Positions 48,992 to 57,303 of a stretch of DNA of 64,000 bases are shown here, piece after piece. The stretch is taken from the NCBI RefSeq assembly GCF_004005375.1, contig NZ_RZUF01000008.1, positions 106,821 to 170,820 of the forward strand, given 5' to 3'. This stretch comes from Rheinheimera sediminis (GTDB lineage Bacteria > Pseudomonadota > Gammaproteobacteria > Enterobacterales > Alteromonadaceae). The stretch's first letter is position 1; the number at the start of each line of letters is the position of its first letter. The notes under the pieces were generated by a model. The model was not told the DNA's origin, ran no database searches, and was given only the letters and a program-made list of their open reading frames with translations. Position numbers and translations under genes: made by a program.

Positions 48992-49673
48992 AGTACTGGC
49001 TGTAATACCTGCAAGGTCTGGCAGTAAATCACTACCGGATAAAAATATTCGTTTACTCAAAGGCAAACCACTATTAGCGTATTCCATTGAATACGCTACT
49101 CGCTGTCCTTTAATAACCAAAACTATCGTATCAACAGACAGCGAACTGTATGCTAAAACTGCCCGGCATTGGGGTGCCAGCGTGCCATTTTTGCGCCCCA
49201 AAAATATCGCAGAAGATGACAGTCAAGACTATGGTTTTATGAGGCATGCTTTAGACTTTTTTATTGAACATAAAGATTATTATGATTTTCTGGCACTTAT
49301 TCGCCCAACATCTCCGCTTAGACCAGCAAACTTAATAGAAAAAAGCATCGAAATTCTGACGAATAATCCCGCAGCCACTTCAGTACGAACGGTAGCTCCA
49401 GTTAAAGAGCACCCTTATCGAGTTTGGTCAGTCGCGGAAGATGGAAGTATGAAAGGGTTTGTTGAGTCAGAGAAAGAAGCCTTTAACCTGCCCCGACAAA
49501 AGTTACCCAATTTGTACTTTCAAACTGGGGATCTTGAGATGGTGCGGGCGTCGACTCTTCTATCCGGTTCGGTAAGCGGAGGAAAGGTATTCCCTTTGGT
49601 TATAAGCCACGATGAGATGGTGGATATCGACAGCATCTCAGATTTTAATCAAGCTGAGAGAAAACTCACATGA
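48984..49673 (+). CDS. Acylneuraminate-type cytidylyltransferase (NeuA/LegF-like)
   Basis: This CMP-nonulosonate synthetase has 229 residues with VIPARSGSKSLPDKNIRLL, STDSELYA and LRPTSPLR typical of the sialic/legionaminic branch, and C-terminal VDIDSISDF. It would activate the product of the fused NeuB domain, distinct from PseF. It overlaps the methyltransferase by eight bases and the Gfo/Idh gene by four. Confidence 0.88.
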   Translation: MPRVLAVIPARSGSKSLPDKNIRLLKGKPLLAYSIEYATRCPLITKTIVSTDSELYAKTARHWGASVPFLRPKNIAEDDSQDYGFMRHALDFFIEHKDYYDFLALIRPTSPLRPANLIEKSIEILTNNPAATSVRTVAPVKEHPYRVWSVAEDGSMKGFVESEKEAFNLPRQKLPNLYFQTGDLEMVRASTLLSGSVSGGKVFPLVISHDEMVDIDSISDFNQAERKLT

Positions 49674-50620
49674 AGTTTTTAATTTGCGGTATGGGGTCAA
49701 TAGGCGTTCGTCATTTTCAGAACCTTAAAAAGCTAGGATATGACGATATAATTTTATATACCACAGGTCAAAGTGTGTATCCCGATGTGCAGAATATCAT
49801 TGCAGAAACACCTAAATTTTCTGATATCAACGAGGCTCTTTCGCACTCCCCAGATGTATGTATCATTGCTAATCCAACATCTCTACATGTCGAAACCGCC
49901 TTATTAGCTGCCAAGCACGGATGTCACTTGTACATTGAAAAGCCTCTATCCCACAGTTTAGAAGGCTTGGAAGAACTAAATGCTATTGTGGATGAAAAGA
50001 ATCTCATCACCCTGGTGACCTATCAGTTTCGTCATCATCCGCACATTCGCTTACTGAGGGACTTACTGGTAGATAAAGATAAATTTGGACGGCCTTTGTG
50101 GGTATCAGCGCAATGGTCCGAATACTTGCCTGATTGGCATCCATGGGAAGACTATAAAAAAGGATACAGCGCGCGAAAAGATCTAGGAGGCGGCGTTTTG
50201 CTCACGCAAATTCATCCTCTGAACTATCTCAGCTTTATTTTTGGTGGGTTTAAGAAACTGACGGTATTAACTCAGTCAACAGGCAGTTTAGGAATAGACG
50301 TGGAAGACATTGCAGATATCCAAATAGAATTTGAAAATGCAATGACGGGCGTTATACACATTGATTATCTTCAGAAGCCAAGGGTTCATAAAATGACTAT
50401 CATAACGACCTCAGGACGGTTTGAATGGGACTGTCACCAGAACACATTGGTTTTTCTGAATAGAGAAGGTCAGCAGGTATCGTTTCCAAATGAAAAGTTC
50501 GAACGAAACGACATGTTTGTTGAAATGCTAGAAAATTACATCTTGTGCATAAAAAGTGGTAAACAAACAGTTTGCAGCATACGTGAAGCAACTCGTGAAT
50601 TATCCTTGCTAGGGTTTTAA
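49670..50620 (+). CDS. Gfo/Idh/MocA-family oxidoreductase
   Basis: This NAD(P)-dependent sugar oxidoreductase has 316 residues: N-terminal GMGSIGVRHFQNL, the family's conserved EKPLSHS lysine, and a C-terminal domain with DLGGGVLLTQIHPLNYL carrying the usual catalytic-type Asp and His. A Gfo/Idh protein (PtmF) also occurs in the Campylobacter legionaminic locus. It is the last gene of the plus-strand island and is followed by a GC-rich hairpin before the convergent fcl. Confidence 0.85.
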   Translation: MKFLICGMGSIGVRHFQNLKKLGYDDIILYTTGQSVYPDVQNIIAETPKFSDINEALSHSPDVCIIANPTSLHVETALLAAKHGCHLYIEKPLSHSLEGLEELNAIVDEKNLITLVTYQFRHHPHIRLLRDLLVDKDKFGRPLWVSAQWSEYLPDWHPWEDYKKGYSARKDLGGGVLLTQIHPLNYLSFIFGGFKKLTVLTQSTGSLGIDVEDIADIQIEFENAMTGVIHIDYLQKPRVHKMTIITTSGRFEWDCHQNTLVFLNREGQQVSFPNEKFERNDMFVEMLENYILCIKSGKQTVCSIREATRELSLLGF

Positions 50621-50627
50621 GGGAAGT

Positions 50628-50663
50628 CCACAACAACCATACCGCAAGGTGTGGTTGTTGTGG
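50628..50663. terminator. GC-rich hairpin between convergent operons
   Basis: The 16-base arms (CCACAACAACCATACC and its near-perfect complement with one T-G wobble) close a GCAA tetraloop, eight bases after the plus-strand island. There is no T-run, so it may stop transcription weakly or act as an RNA-stabilising end. It separates the two converging transcripts. Confidence 0.55.
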
Positions 50664-50675
50664 CGCTTCACGTAA

Positions 50676-50789
50676 AGGGTCCTTGGCCTATGTAATGCCA
50701 AAAATACTTTTATTGATATTAATGATCAATTTGATTTTGAATTCGCAGAGACCTTACAAAAATTAAAATATCCATCAATCTCTGACTGA
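50676..50789 (+). pseudogene. C-terminal remnant of a CMP-sugar synthetase
   Basis: An open stretch of 37 codons before the stop reads NAKNTFIDINDQFDFEFAET and KLKYPSISD. The FIDINDQFDFEFAE segment matches the C-terminal end of acylneuraminate cytidylyltransferases. No start or N-terminal part remains. It is not a copy of the end of the gene at 48984-49673, so an earlier, related gene was probably lost here. Confidence 0.6.
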
Positions 50790-50803
50790 TAGATCGAGTC
50801 ACA

Positions 50804-51766
50804 TCAAACATGGTGGTTGCACTTATACCAATCCCATGTCTGACTTAATCCGGCTTTCAGTTCGATACTCGAAACAAAGCCTTTATTCTTTAATCGGGTC
50901 ACATCCAGTCTTTTGACAGGAGTCCCCTCGGGCTGTGAGGCGTCATAATACAATTGACCTGCATAACCACTTAGTTCCTGCAATAACTCCGCCAGCTCCC
51001 TAATAGAACAATCTCTACCAGTTCCTATATTGATATGAGAGTTCATCGGGTCTAGCCCCTGCCAATACTGAGCTTGTTCAGTCTCCATCAGATGAAGGCA
51101 AGCTTGGGCTAAATCATCCACGTGCATAAATTCTCTTCTGACATTACCTGTTCCCCAGATACTGATTGAGGGAGCTTGCTCTTTGATAGCTTTCGAAAAC
51201 TTACCAATCAAAGCCGGTATCACATGACTGTGCAGAGGATGAAAGTTGTCGTCCGGGCCATACAAATTGGTAGGCATCACTGAGCGGTAATCTCTGCCGT
51301 ATTGTCTGTTGTAGCTTTCGCACAACTTAATACCGGCAATTTTTGCAATGGCATAAGGCTCATTTGTAGGCTCCAGAGGTCCTGTTAACAAAGCAGATTC
51401 AGGAATAGGCTGAGGAGATAATTTAGGATAAATACAGCTAGAGCCTAAAAATAATAATTTCTGGACATCAGCAAGGTGTGCAGCTTGAATAAGATTGCAT
51501 TCAATCATTAAGTTCTGATAAATAAAATCGGCCGGATACTGGTTATTTGCCCAAATACCGCCGACTTTAGCTGCGGCCAGATAAACTTCGTCAATTTGTT
51601 GACGTCGGAAAAACTGTTGCACTGCAGATTGGTCCGTTAAATCCAGCTCGTCTCTGGTTGCTGTGACCAAATCAACTGTAGGCAAAGCCTGTAACAGTCG
51701 ACACAAAGCGCGGCCAACCATGCCCATATGTCCAGCAACAAAAATACGACGTCTGCCCATGCTCAC
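50804..51766 (-). CDS. fcl: GDP-L-fucose synthase
   Basis: This bifunctional 3,5-epimerase/4-reductase of 320 residues makes GDP-L-fucose from the Gmd product. The NADP motif [14 protein letters not shown], the Ser of [16 protein letters not shown] (Tyr-x3-Lys) and NLYGPDDNF are intact. It overlaps gmd by four bases. GDP-fucose or a derivative is thus available to the glycosyltransferases next door. Confidence 0.94.
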   Translation of the reverse strand: MSMGRRRIFVAGHMGMVGRALCRLLQALPTVDLVTATRDELDLTDQSAVQQFFRRQQIDEVYLAAAKVGGIWANNQYPADFIYQNLMIECNLIQAAHLADVQKLLFLGSSCIYPKLSPQPIPESALLTGPLEPTNEPYAIAKIAGIKLCESYNRQYGRDYRSVMPTNLYGPDDNFHPLHSHVIPALIGKFSKAIKEQAPSISIWGTGNVRREFMHVDDLAQACLHLMETEQAQYWQGLDPMNSHINIGTGRDCSIRELAELLQELSGYAGQLYYDASQPEGTPVKRLDVTRLKNKGFVSSIELKAGLSQTWDWYKCNHHV

Positions 51767-52881
51767 CCCTCGCTACTCATAGCGCAGTCAAAGCCATTTT
51801 GTTTTAAAAAAGCCTGACGCTTCGCTTCTTTCAGGTCATGATGAGCCATTTCTTTACATAAGGTTCTGGTATCTATTTGCGGTTTCCAACCTAATTTAGC
51901 ATGGGCTTTACTGGCATCACCCAACAAGGTTTCCACTTCAGCAGGACGAAAGTATTTAGGGTCAATACGAACCAAAACATCACCAGGCTTCACCGCAGGC
52001 GCGTCCTCTCCTGAAACTGAGTCGACAATAGCTACTTCATCAACACCTTCACCTTCAAAGCGCAGCCCTATGCCAAGCTCTTCAGCAGTCCACTGAATAA
52101 ATTGACGCACCGAATACTGCAAGCCGGTCGCTATAACGAAGTCTTCAGGTTTTTCCTGCTGCAACATCAACCATTGCATGTACACATAATCTTTAGCGTG
52201 ACCCCAATCACGCAACGCATCTATATTCCCCATATACAGGCATCTATCCAGTCCCTGCGCAATGTTAGCGAGCCCTCTGGTGATTTTACGGGTCACAAAA
52301 GTCTCACCACGGCGTGGGGATTCATGGTTAAACAGAATACCGTTACAGGTATACATACCATAGGCTTCCCGGTAGTTTATGGTGATCCAGTAGGCATATA
52401 ATTTAGCAACAGCATAAGGTGAGCGAGGATAAAAAGGCGTGGTTTCCCGCTGAGGAGTTTCCTGCACCAAACCATACAATTCGGAGGTAGAGGCCTGATA
52501 AAAACGGGTTTTCTTCTCAAGACCAAGCAAACGTATAGCCTCTAACAGCCTCAAAGTACCCATAGCATCTACATCTGCAGTGTATTCCGGAGATTCGAAA
52601 CTTACAGCGACATGACTTTGAGCACCTAAATTATATACTTCGTCAGGTTGAACCTGCTGAATAATCCGGGTCAGATTCGAGGAGTCTGAAAGGTCGCCGT
52701 AGTGTAATATAAAATTACGGTGTTCAACATGAGGGGACTGATAAATATGATCTACCCTTTGCGTATTAAACAACGACGAACGTCTTTTGATGCCATGAAC
52801 TTCATAACCCTTTTCTAACAGCAGCTCTGCCAAATAAGAACCATCTTGTCCTGTAATCCCGGTAATAAGCGCTTTTTTCAT
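51763..52881 (-). CDS. gmd: GDP-mannose 4,6-dehydratase
   Basis: This enzyme converts GDP-mannose to GDP-4-keto-6-deoxymannose. The 372-residue version starting at ATG 52881 ([14 protein letters not shown]) is preferred to a GTG six codons upstream. [40 protein letters not shown] and [16 protein letters not shown] are family hallmarks. It follows a GT2 gene whose stop it nearly touches. Confidence 0.95.
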   Translation of the reverse strand: MKKALITGITGQDGSYLAELLLEKGYEVHGIKRRSSLFNTQRVDHIYQSPHVEHRNFILHYGDLSDSSNLTRIIQQVQPDEVYNLGAQSHVAVSFESPEYTADVDAMGTLRLLEAIRLLGLEKKTRFYQASTSELYGLVQETPQRETTPFYPRSPYAVAKLYAYWITINYREAYGMYTCNGILFNHESPRRGETFVTRKITRGLANIAQGLDRCLYMGNIDALRDWGHAKDYVYMQWLMLQQEKPEDFVIATGLQYSVRQFIQWTAEELGIGLRFEGEGVDEVAIVDSVSGEDAPAVKPGDVLVRIDPKYFRPAEVETLLGDASKAHAKLGWKPQIDTRTLCKEMAHHDLKEAKRQAFLKQNGFDCAMSSEG

Positions 52882-52895
52882 AGTTGTTGACGCTC

Positions 52896-53969
52896 TCACT
52901 GTGAAATAGAAGATTGACGCACACAGAAATCACGCCAGCTTAATACATGGACGCCCGGGCAAGCTAACATAATACGCTGGGCAACATCGTTCTCATGGCC
53001 TCCTTCAATACAATTGAGTACTGCATCCGGAGCAGCCTGCTCAAGGTCTTGCAAACTCATCACAGGAACATCAGCGTACTCAGGCAGATTATCAGCAGAT
53101 GACACCACAAAACCTATCACCTGAATATTTTGTTGGCTGAAAAAATGATAAAAAACCTGAGACAGCTCTCTGGCACCAAAAATAGTAAGACGTTTTCCCT
53201 TCAAAGCAGAAAGGTCTATATGTCCTTGTAACATATTCAGCATTAATTGTTTTAACAACGATAGGTTCAGTATTTGCGAAGCTAGCATTTCCGGCAACTG
53301 AGAATGAGCTGTATTCAATCCGAGTAAATTATCTACCATCGTATCCTGTGCTAATACATGATTTATACTCGTATCATTAGAACTCATCCCTTGCAGACTG
53401 AAGCGCGCTACAGTTCGCTGGGCAAAGAGACCTTTGGTTTTCAGAATGACTTTCTTCATAAAATAAGTATCTGCAGCAATCGTCAGACATTCGTTAAAAG
53501 AGCCATACTTATCGAAGAGTTCACGGCGGCAAAAAAACGCCTGATGACGAGGTTTGAAATTTATTGGATCATCTTTTTGGGTCGTAGTGAAGTAAGATTC
53601 GCCTGTCTCTTCGTTGACACAAAAAATAGTTCCGCAATAATAATCTGTCTCTGGCGTGAATTCAGCGAGTACATCATTAATGACATTGCTGTCGTATAGA
53701 GAGTCATCGGAATTCAAAAAATAAATCAGATCACCGCTAGCTAACGCAACTCCGCGATTGAAGGCGTGGTAAATACCCCTGTCTTTATCTGAGACTATTT
53801 TGCTGACATGTGGATACTGATTAACTAACGACAAGGTAGCATCGCTTGACCTGCCATCGACAATAATATGCTCAACATCAGATAAACTGCTTTGATTCGC
53901 TACACTATCCAGACAAGCCTTAATCGTTGTTTCGCTGTTATATGTCGCAGTAATTATTGAGACTTTCAT
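52896..53969 (-). CDS. Family 2 glycosyltransferase with C-terminal Rossmann domain
   Basis: The 357 residues hold a GT-A domain of the GT2 type ([31 protein letters not shown] with the Asp-Asp metal site at 88-89) to about residue 245. A C-terminal Rossmann-like module follows ([13 protein letters not shown], then [13 protein letters not shown]). The second module resembles the N-terminal fold of sugar acetyltransferases or a regulatory nucleotide-binding domain. The sugar is unknown. The start overlaps the upstream GT2 stop by one base. Confidence 0.85.
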   Translation of the reverse strand: MKVSIITATYNSETTIKACLDSVANQSSLSDVEHIIVDGRSSDATLSLVNQYPHVSKIVSDKDRGIYHAFNRGVALASGDLIYFLNSDDSLYDSNVINDVLAEFTPETDYYCGTIFCVNEETGESYFTTTQKDDPINFKPRHQAFFCRRELFDKYGSFNECLTIAADTYFMKKVILKTKGLFAQRTVARFSLQGMSSNDTSINHVLAQDTMVDNLLGLNTAHSQLPEMLASQILNLSLLKQLMLNMLQGHIDLSALKGKRLTIFGARELSQVFYHFFSQQNIQVIGFVVSSADNLPEYADVPVMSLQDLEQAAPDAVLNCIEGGHENDVAQRIMLACPGVHVLSWRDFCVRQSSISQ

Positions 53970-54988
53970 TAAGCTATCACCATAAAATCACGCCACTCGT
54001 TTAGGCCAAGCTCTGTCAGTTGCCTTACCATTTCTAATCTTACTGGCTGCGCTGCTATCAATATTTTTTGCTGCAGGCAATCAGACAATCCTTTTACAGG
54101 AATTTCGACACCGTCAATTACTACAGCAGCTTTGCTGTTTTGTTCAATAAAGTTCAAGACCTGAACACCATGCTTATTTAGAATTCGATACATTAATCGT
54201 GCCAAACCGCCGCTGCCATAAATTGATATCCCGGGAGCATCGCCTACTAGCTGCATTATTCTTCGCTCCTTCAATTCAAATACATACGTGAACCAAGACA
54301 ACAGCCGCTCAGTGTTGACATCCGCAGTCACAGATTGTTTATTTACACGGACTTTAACCAAATATTCCGGGACGCAACCTATACGAAAACCAAGTTCATT
54401 CAACCGGTAAAATAAAGAATAATCCTCACACAAACGCTGTTCAGGATAACCAACAGCTTTAATAGCATCAGTGCGCGCACAGTAACTGGTATGCTCAACA
54501 CACAACCAACGGGGCAAATGCTGTCGGATCAGACTTACAGTATTAATTTGGTTTGCCGCGGAGTAATCACGCTGCCGAGTATTTAAACGTTCAACCGTTT
54601 CCGGATCATCAGATTCAGCAAAAGCATCGATATAGCATTTAACAACAGCAACATCGGGGTTTTCCTGCAGATAATTCAGCTGAATGGCAAAACGATCAAA
54701 ATGGCTCAGGTCATCCGAATCAACTTTTATCACATATGGAGCCGTTACGTGCAGGATTGCTTCTTGCAGAGAAAAACCAACACCTTTATTTTCCGAACGA
54801 CAAAACAGTCGAATACGAGAATCCTGATAGCTGTTAATAATACTGACGGTATCATCCGTAGAACCGTCATCCACTATAACGAACTCAAAATCTGTAAAAC
54901 TTTGAGACAAAACTGAGTCTATTGTGGCACGCAGATATGCAGCACTGTTGTATGTGCTCATTAACGCAGCAAGAACAGGTATTGCCAA
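53969..54988 (-). CDS. Family 2 glycosyltransferase with C-terminal Rossmann domain
   Basis: This GT2 enzyme of 339 residues starts at TTG 54988 with AGGAGG five bases upstream. The GT-A motifs ALMSTYNSAAYLR, VIVDDGSTDDT and VIKVDSDDLSH are clear. From about residue 245 a second domain begins (GISIYGSGGLARLMYRIL, then EIPVKGLSDC), of the same kind as in its neighbour. It precedes the coupled GT2 gene at 52896 and follows glf by 29 bases. Confidence 0.85.
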   Translation of the reverse strand: MAIPVLAALMSTYNSAAYLRATIDSVLSQSFTDFEFVIVDDGSTDDTVSIINSYQDSRIRLFCRSENKGVGFSLQEAILHVTAPYVIKVDSDDLSHFDRFAIQLNYLQENPDVAVVKCYIDAFAESDDPETVERLNTRQRDYSAANQINTVSLIRQHLPRWLCVEHTSYCARTDAIKAVGYPEQRLCEDYSLFYRLNELGFRIGCVPEYLVKVRVNKQSVTADVNTERLLSWFTYVFELKERRIMQLVGDAPGISIYGSGGLARLMYRILNKHGVQVLNFIEQNSKAAVVIDGVEIPVKGLSDCLQQKILIAAQPVRLEMVRQLTELGLNEWRDFMVIA

Positions 54989-55017
54989 AACATCCTCCTA
55001 GTAAGTAACTATTGTAC

Positions 55018-56184
55018 TCAAACACTAAACCTGAGTCGCAAGACAGAAAATTTCTCAAGCGCATTATCCACAGCATCATCCATATCAAAGTAGCGATATT
55101 CAGCTAATCTGCCGAGTGCAACAATCTGTGGAAACTGATGCAACTGAGCCACACATTGTTGATACTGCTGCTGAGCAAGCTCGGTGAAAATCGGATAATA
55201 AGGTTCCAGCCCCTGCTCTGGTTTATAGTCACAAGGATACTCATAGGTAATACTAGTCCCTGTGTGATCTTGTCCCGTAATGTGCTTAAATTCGGTAATA
55301 CGGGTATAAGCATGTTCGTTCGGATAATTAACTGTGGTTGCAGGCTGAAACCATTTTTGTTTCAGATGTTTATGCTCAAAACGAAGGGAGCGGTAAGGTA
55401 ATACAACAGCGCTATCAGGCAACAGCTGATCGATCATCCCACAATAAATAAGTGGGCCTTCAAATGGCTGCTCATCAAGTAATATTTGTCGGGCGTTCCA
55501 ATCCAGTTGAACTCTTGTATGCATAGGAGATGACAGTTGTAAATCTATACCCGGGTGCGAGAGCATATTGCTAATCATGGCGGTATAACCATGTAAAGGC
55601 ACAGCTTGCCAGGGATCAGTAAAATAACGATCGTCTTCACTAACCACAACAGGCACTCTGGCCGTCACAGCTGGGGAAATAGCCTCTGGCCCGACGCCCC
55701 ATTGTTTACTGGTGTAATTGACAAAAGCACGCTGATAAATAAATTCTGCCAGCTGTTGCAATAAGGGGTCTTGCTCTTGCCTGAGCTGCAAAATAGGTAC
55801 TCTGGCACCTTCACCAAAACGCTCCTGCAGCACTTGAATCATGGCTTCAGCCACAGGTGCAGCAAAACTTTTGCGTATACTGGTCAAATTAAAAGGAATA
55901 GGAAGTAATTGACCATCAATCTGACTAAGCACTCGGTGTTCATAAGGCCGCCATTCGGTAAACTGCGACAAGTAATCCCAAACCCGCTGTTTATCGGTAT
56001 GAAACAAATGAGGCCCATATTTGTGGATCAACACCCCCTCTTCATCCAAATGATCAAAACAATTTCCGCCAAGGTACTCACGTTGCTCTAACACCAGTAC
56101 TTTCCAACCGAGCTTACTGGCCATTTGTTCGGCCATTACTGCTCCTGAGATACCAGCACCAATTACAATAGCCTGATAACTCAT
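55018..56184 (-). CDS. glf: UDP-galactopyranose mutase
   Basis: This flavoenzyme interconverts UDP-galactopyranose and UDP-galactofuranose. It starts at ATG 56184 (MSYQAIVIGAGISG), overlapping the preceding GT2 stop as ATGA, and has 388 residues. GAGISGAVMAEQ, EQREYLGGNCFDH, KYGPHLFHTDKQRVW and the KQWG segment are typical. The related flavin domain of the NeuB fusion (44476) is a distant cousin in the same locus. Confidence 0.94.
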   Translation of the reverse strand: MSYQAIVIGAGISGAVMAEQMASKLGWKVLVLEQREYLGGNCFDHLDEEGVLIHKYGPHLFHTDKQRVWDYLSQFTEWRPYEHRVLSQIDGQLLPIPFNLTSIRKSFAAPVAEAMIQVLQERFGEGARVPILQLRQEQDPLLQQLAEFIYQRAFVNYTSKQWGVGPEAISPAVTARVPVVVSEDDRYFTDPWQAVPLHGYTAMISNMLSHPGIDLQLSSPMHTRVQLDWNARQILLDEQPFEGPLIYCGMIDQLLPDSAVVLPYRSLRFEHKHLKQKWFQPATTVNYPNEHAYTRITEFKHITGQDHTGTSITYEYPCDYKPEQGLEPYYPIFTELAQQQYQQCVAQLHQFPQIVALGRLAEYRYFDMDDAVDNALEKFSVLRLRFSV

Positions 56185-57131
56185 ACCACCCAACCTAATT
56201 GTTGTTTGACTACATCAGGCTGATCCCGGTGTTCAAAGACTGACTGATGACGCTGGTCAAAATAAAGTTGTCTGCTGGCTGACAACTCTATCATTTGCCT
56301 GAATAATTCGGTTTCGTTTAATCGCAGAAAATATAAAGCTGCTGAAAAATAAATATGGTTCACACCATATTCAATAACATCTTCAGCTACACCAAATTGT
56401 TGACCTAAACGACAGGCTGAAACCAATTCTTCGGTCACATTTAACCGACGCTGATGATTCTGTTGTGTCTGGGCACCAAAACTGTTGTTATGAATACGGT
56501 AACGTCCTAATACTGCATCCAGTCTGTCGATGGTCCCCCCCAGCAAGCCTATATTCATCATATGCCATGGGAAATCACAAATAATCTTGCAGTCATGCTG
56601 CAAGGCTTGTATCAAAGACGCATGGCGACGAAACATCACACTGCTGGCCTGCAAGAAGACTGTATAGCGGATCAAATGAGTAATATCCGCTTGCTGCGGA
56701 ATATACTGATAGTTGTAATAATCTTTGGAATACCATTTCAAATGCTGACCTGTTGCACTGTCGAACATATCTGACTCATGATAAACCATGCTGCAACCTG
56801 GGTGCTGTTCCAAATAATCGACCTGTTGCTGTAACTTTCCGGGCAAAGCGATGTCATCACCATCTACATAAGCAATATACTGCCCTCTGGCCGTTTCAAG
56901 CAGTCGGCGCATAGTGCCGATTAACCCTAGATTGACCTCATTGCGCAGCACGACCAGGTGGGGAAACGCAGATTGCAAGTAATTGATAACTTCAAAGGTA
57001 TTATCCGGTGACGCGTCGTCGCAAACCACGACTTCAAAATCAAAGTTTGTGTGCTGCGTAACAAGGCTTAATAAACACTCATAGATGAAGGGCGCCAGTT
57101 TAAATGCCGGAACTATCACTGATAATTTCAT
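56181..57131 (-). CDS. Family 2 glycosyltransferase
   Basis: This GT-A inverting transferase of 316 residues has VIVPAFKLAPFIYECLLSL, VVCDDASPDNTFEV and AYVDGDDIALPG (metal-binding Asp residues). It has no second domain, unlike the two other GT2 proteins here. It precedes glf with a four-base overlap. It might use UDP-galactofuranose or GDP-fucose supplied by its neighbours, but this cannot be told from sequence. AGGAA lies upstream of the ATG. Confidence 0.87.
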   Translation of the reverse strand: MKLSVIVPAFKLAPFIYECLLSLVTQHTNFDFEVVVCDDASPDNTFEVINYLQSAFPHLVVLRNEVNLGLIGTMRRLLETARGQYIAYVDGDDIALPGKLQQQVDYLEQHPGCSMVYHESDMFDSATGQHLKWYSKDYYNYQYIPQQADITHLIRYTVFLQASSVMFRRHASLIQALQHDCKIICDFPWHMMNIGLLGGTIDRLDAVLGRYRIHNNSFGAQTQQNHQRRLNVTEELVSACRLGQQFGVAEDVIEYGVNHIYFSAALYFLRLNETELFRQMIELSASRQLYFDQRHQSVFEHRDQPDVVKQQLGWVV

Positions 57132-57303
57132 AACGTATTCCTAAGTCAGAAAACGGCCAGCGGCTGCTTTTTGCATCAGCTCATTAAAAGGCTGGCTTTG
57201 TCTTACTATTTACCCATGGGCCTGCATAAACACTACTATTGCGGGCTTCCAAACTCATTCTGCAAAAGTCACGGCACGATTTAAACTCTCTAGGTCTGAG
57301 TGT

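Noticed and set aside
43766..50620. Naming the cassette a legionaminic acid pathway
   Set aside because: The SDR, Gfo/Idh, NeuB and NeuA-type families fit in part, but the LegB, LegC, LegH and LegG steps are missing and the NeuB is fused to a flavin domain.
50804..57131. O-antigen or capsule cluster
   Set aside because: gmd, fcl, glf and GT2 genes occur in such clusters, but no wzx, wzy, chain-length regulator, ABC exporter or priming transferase is present and the flanks are flagellar.
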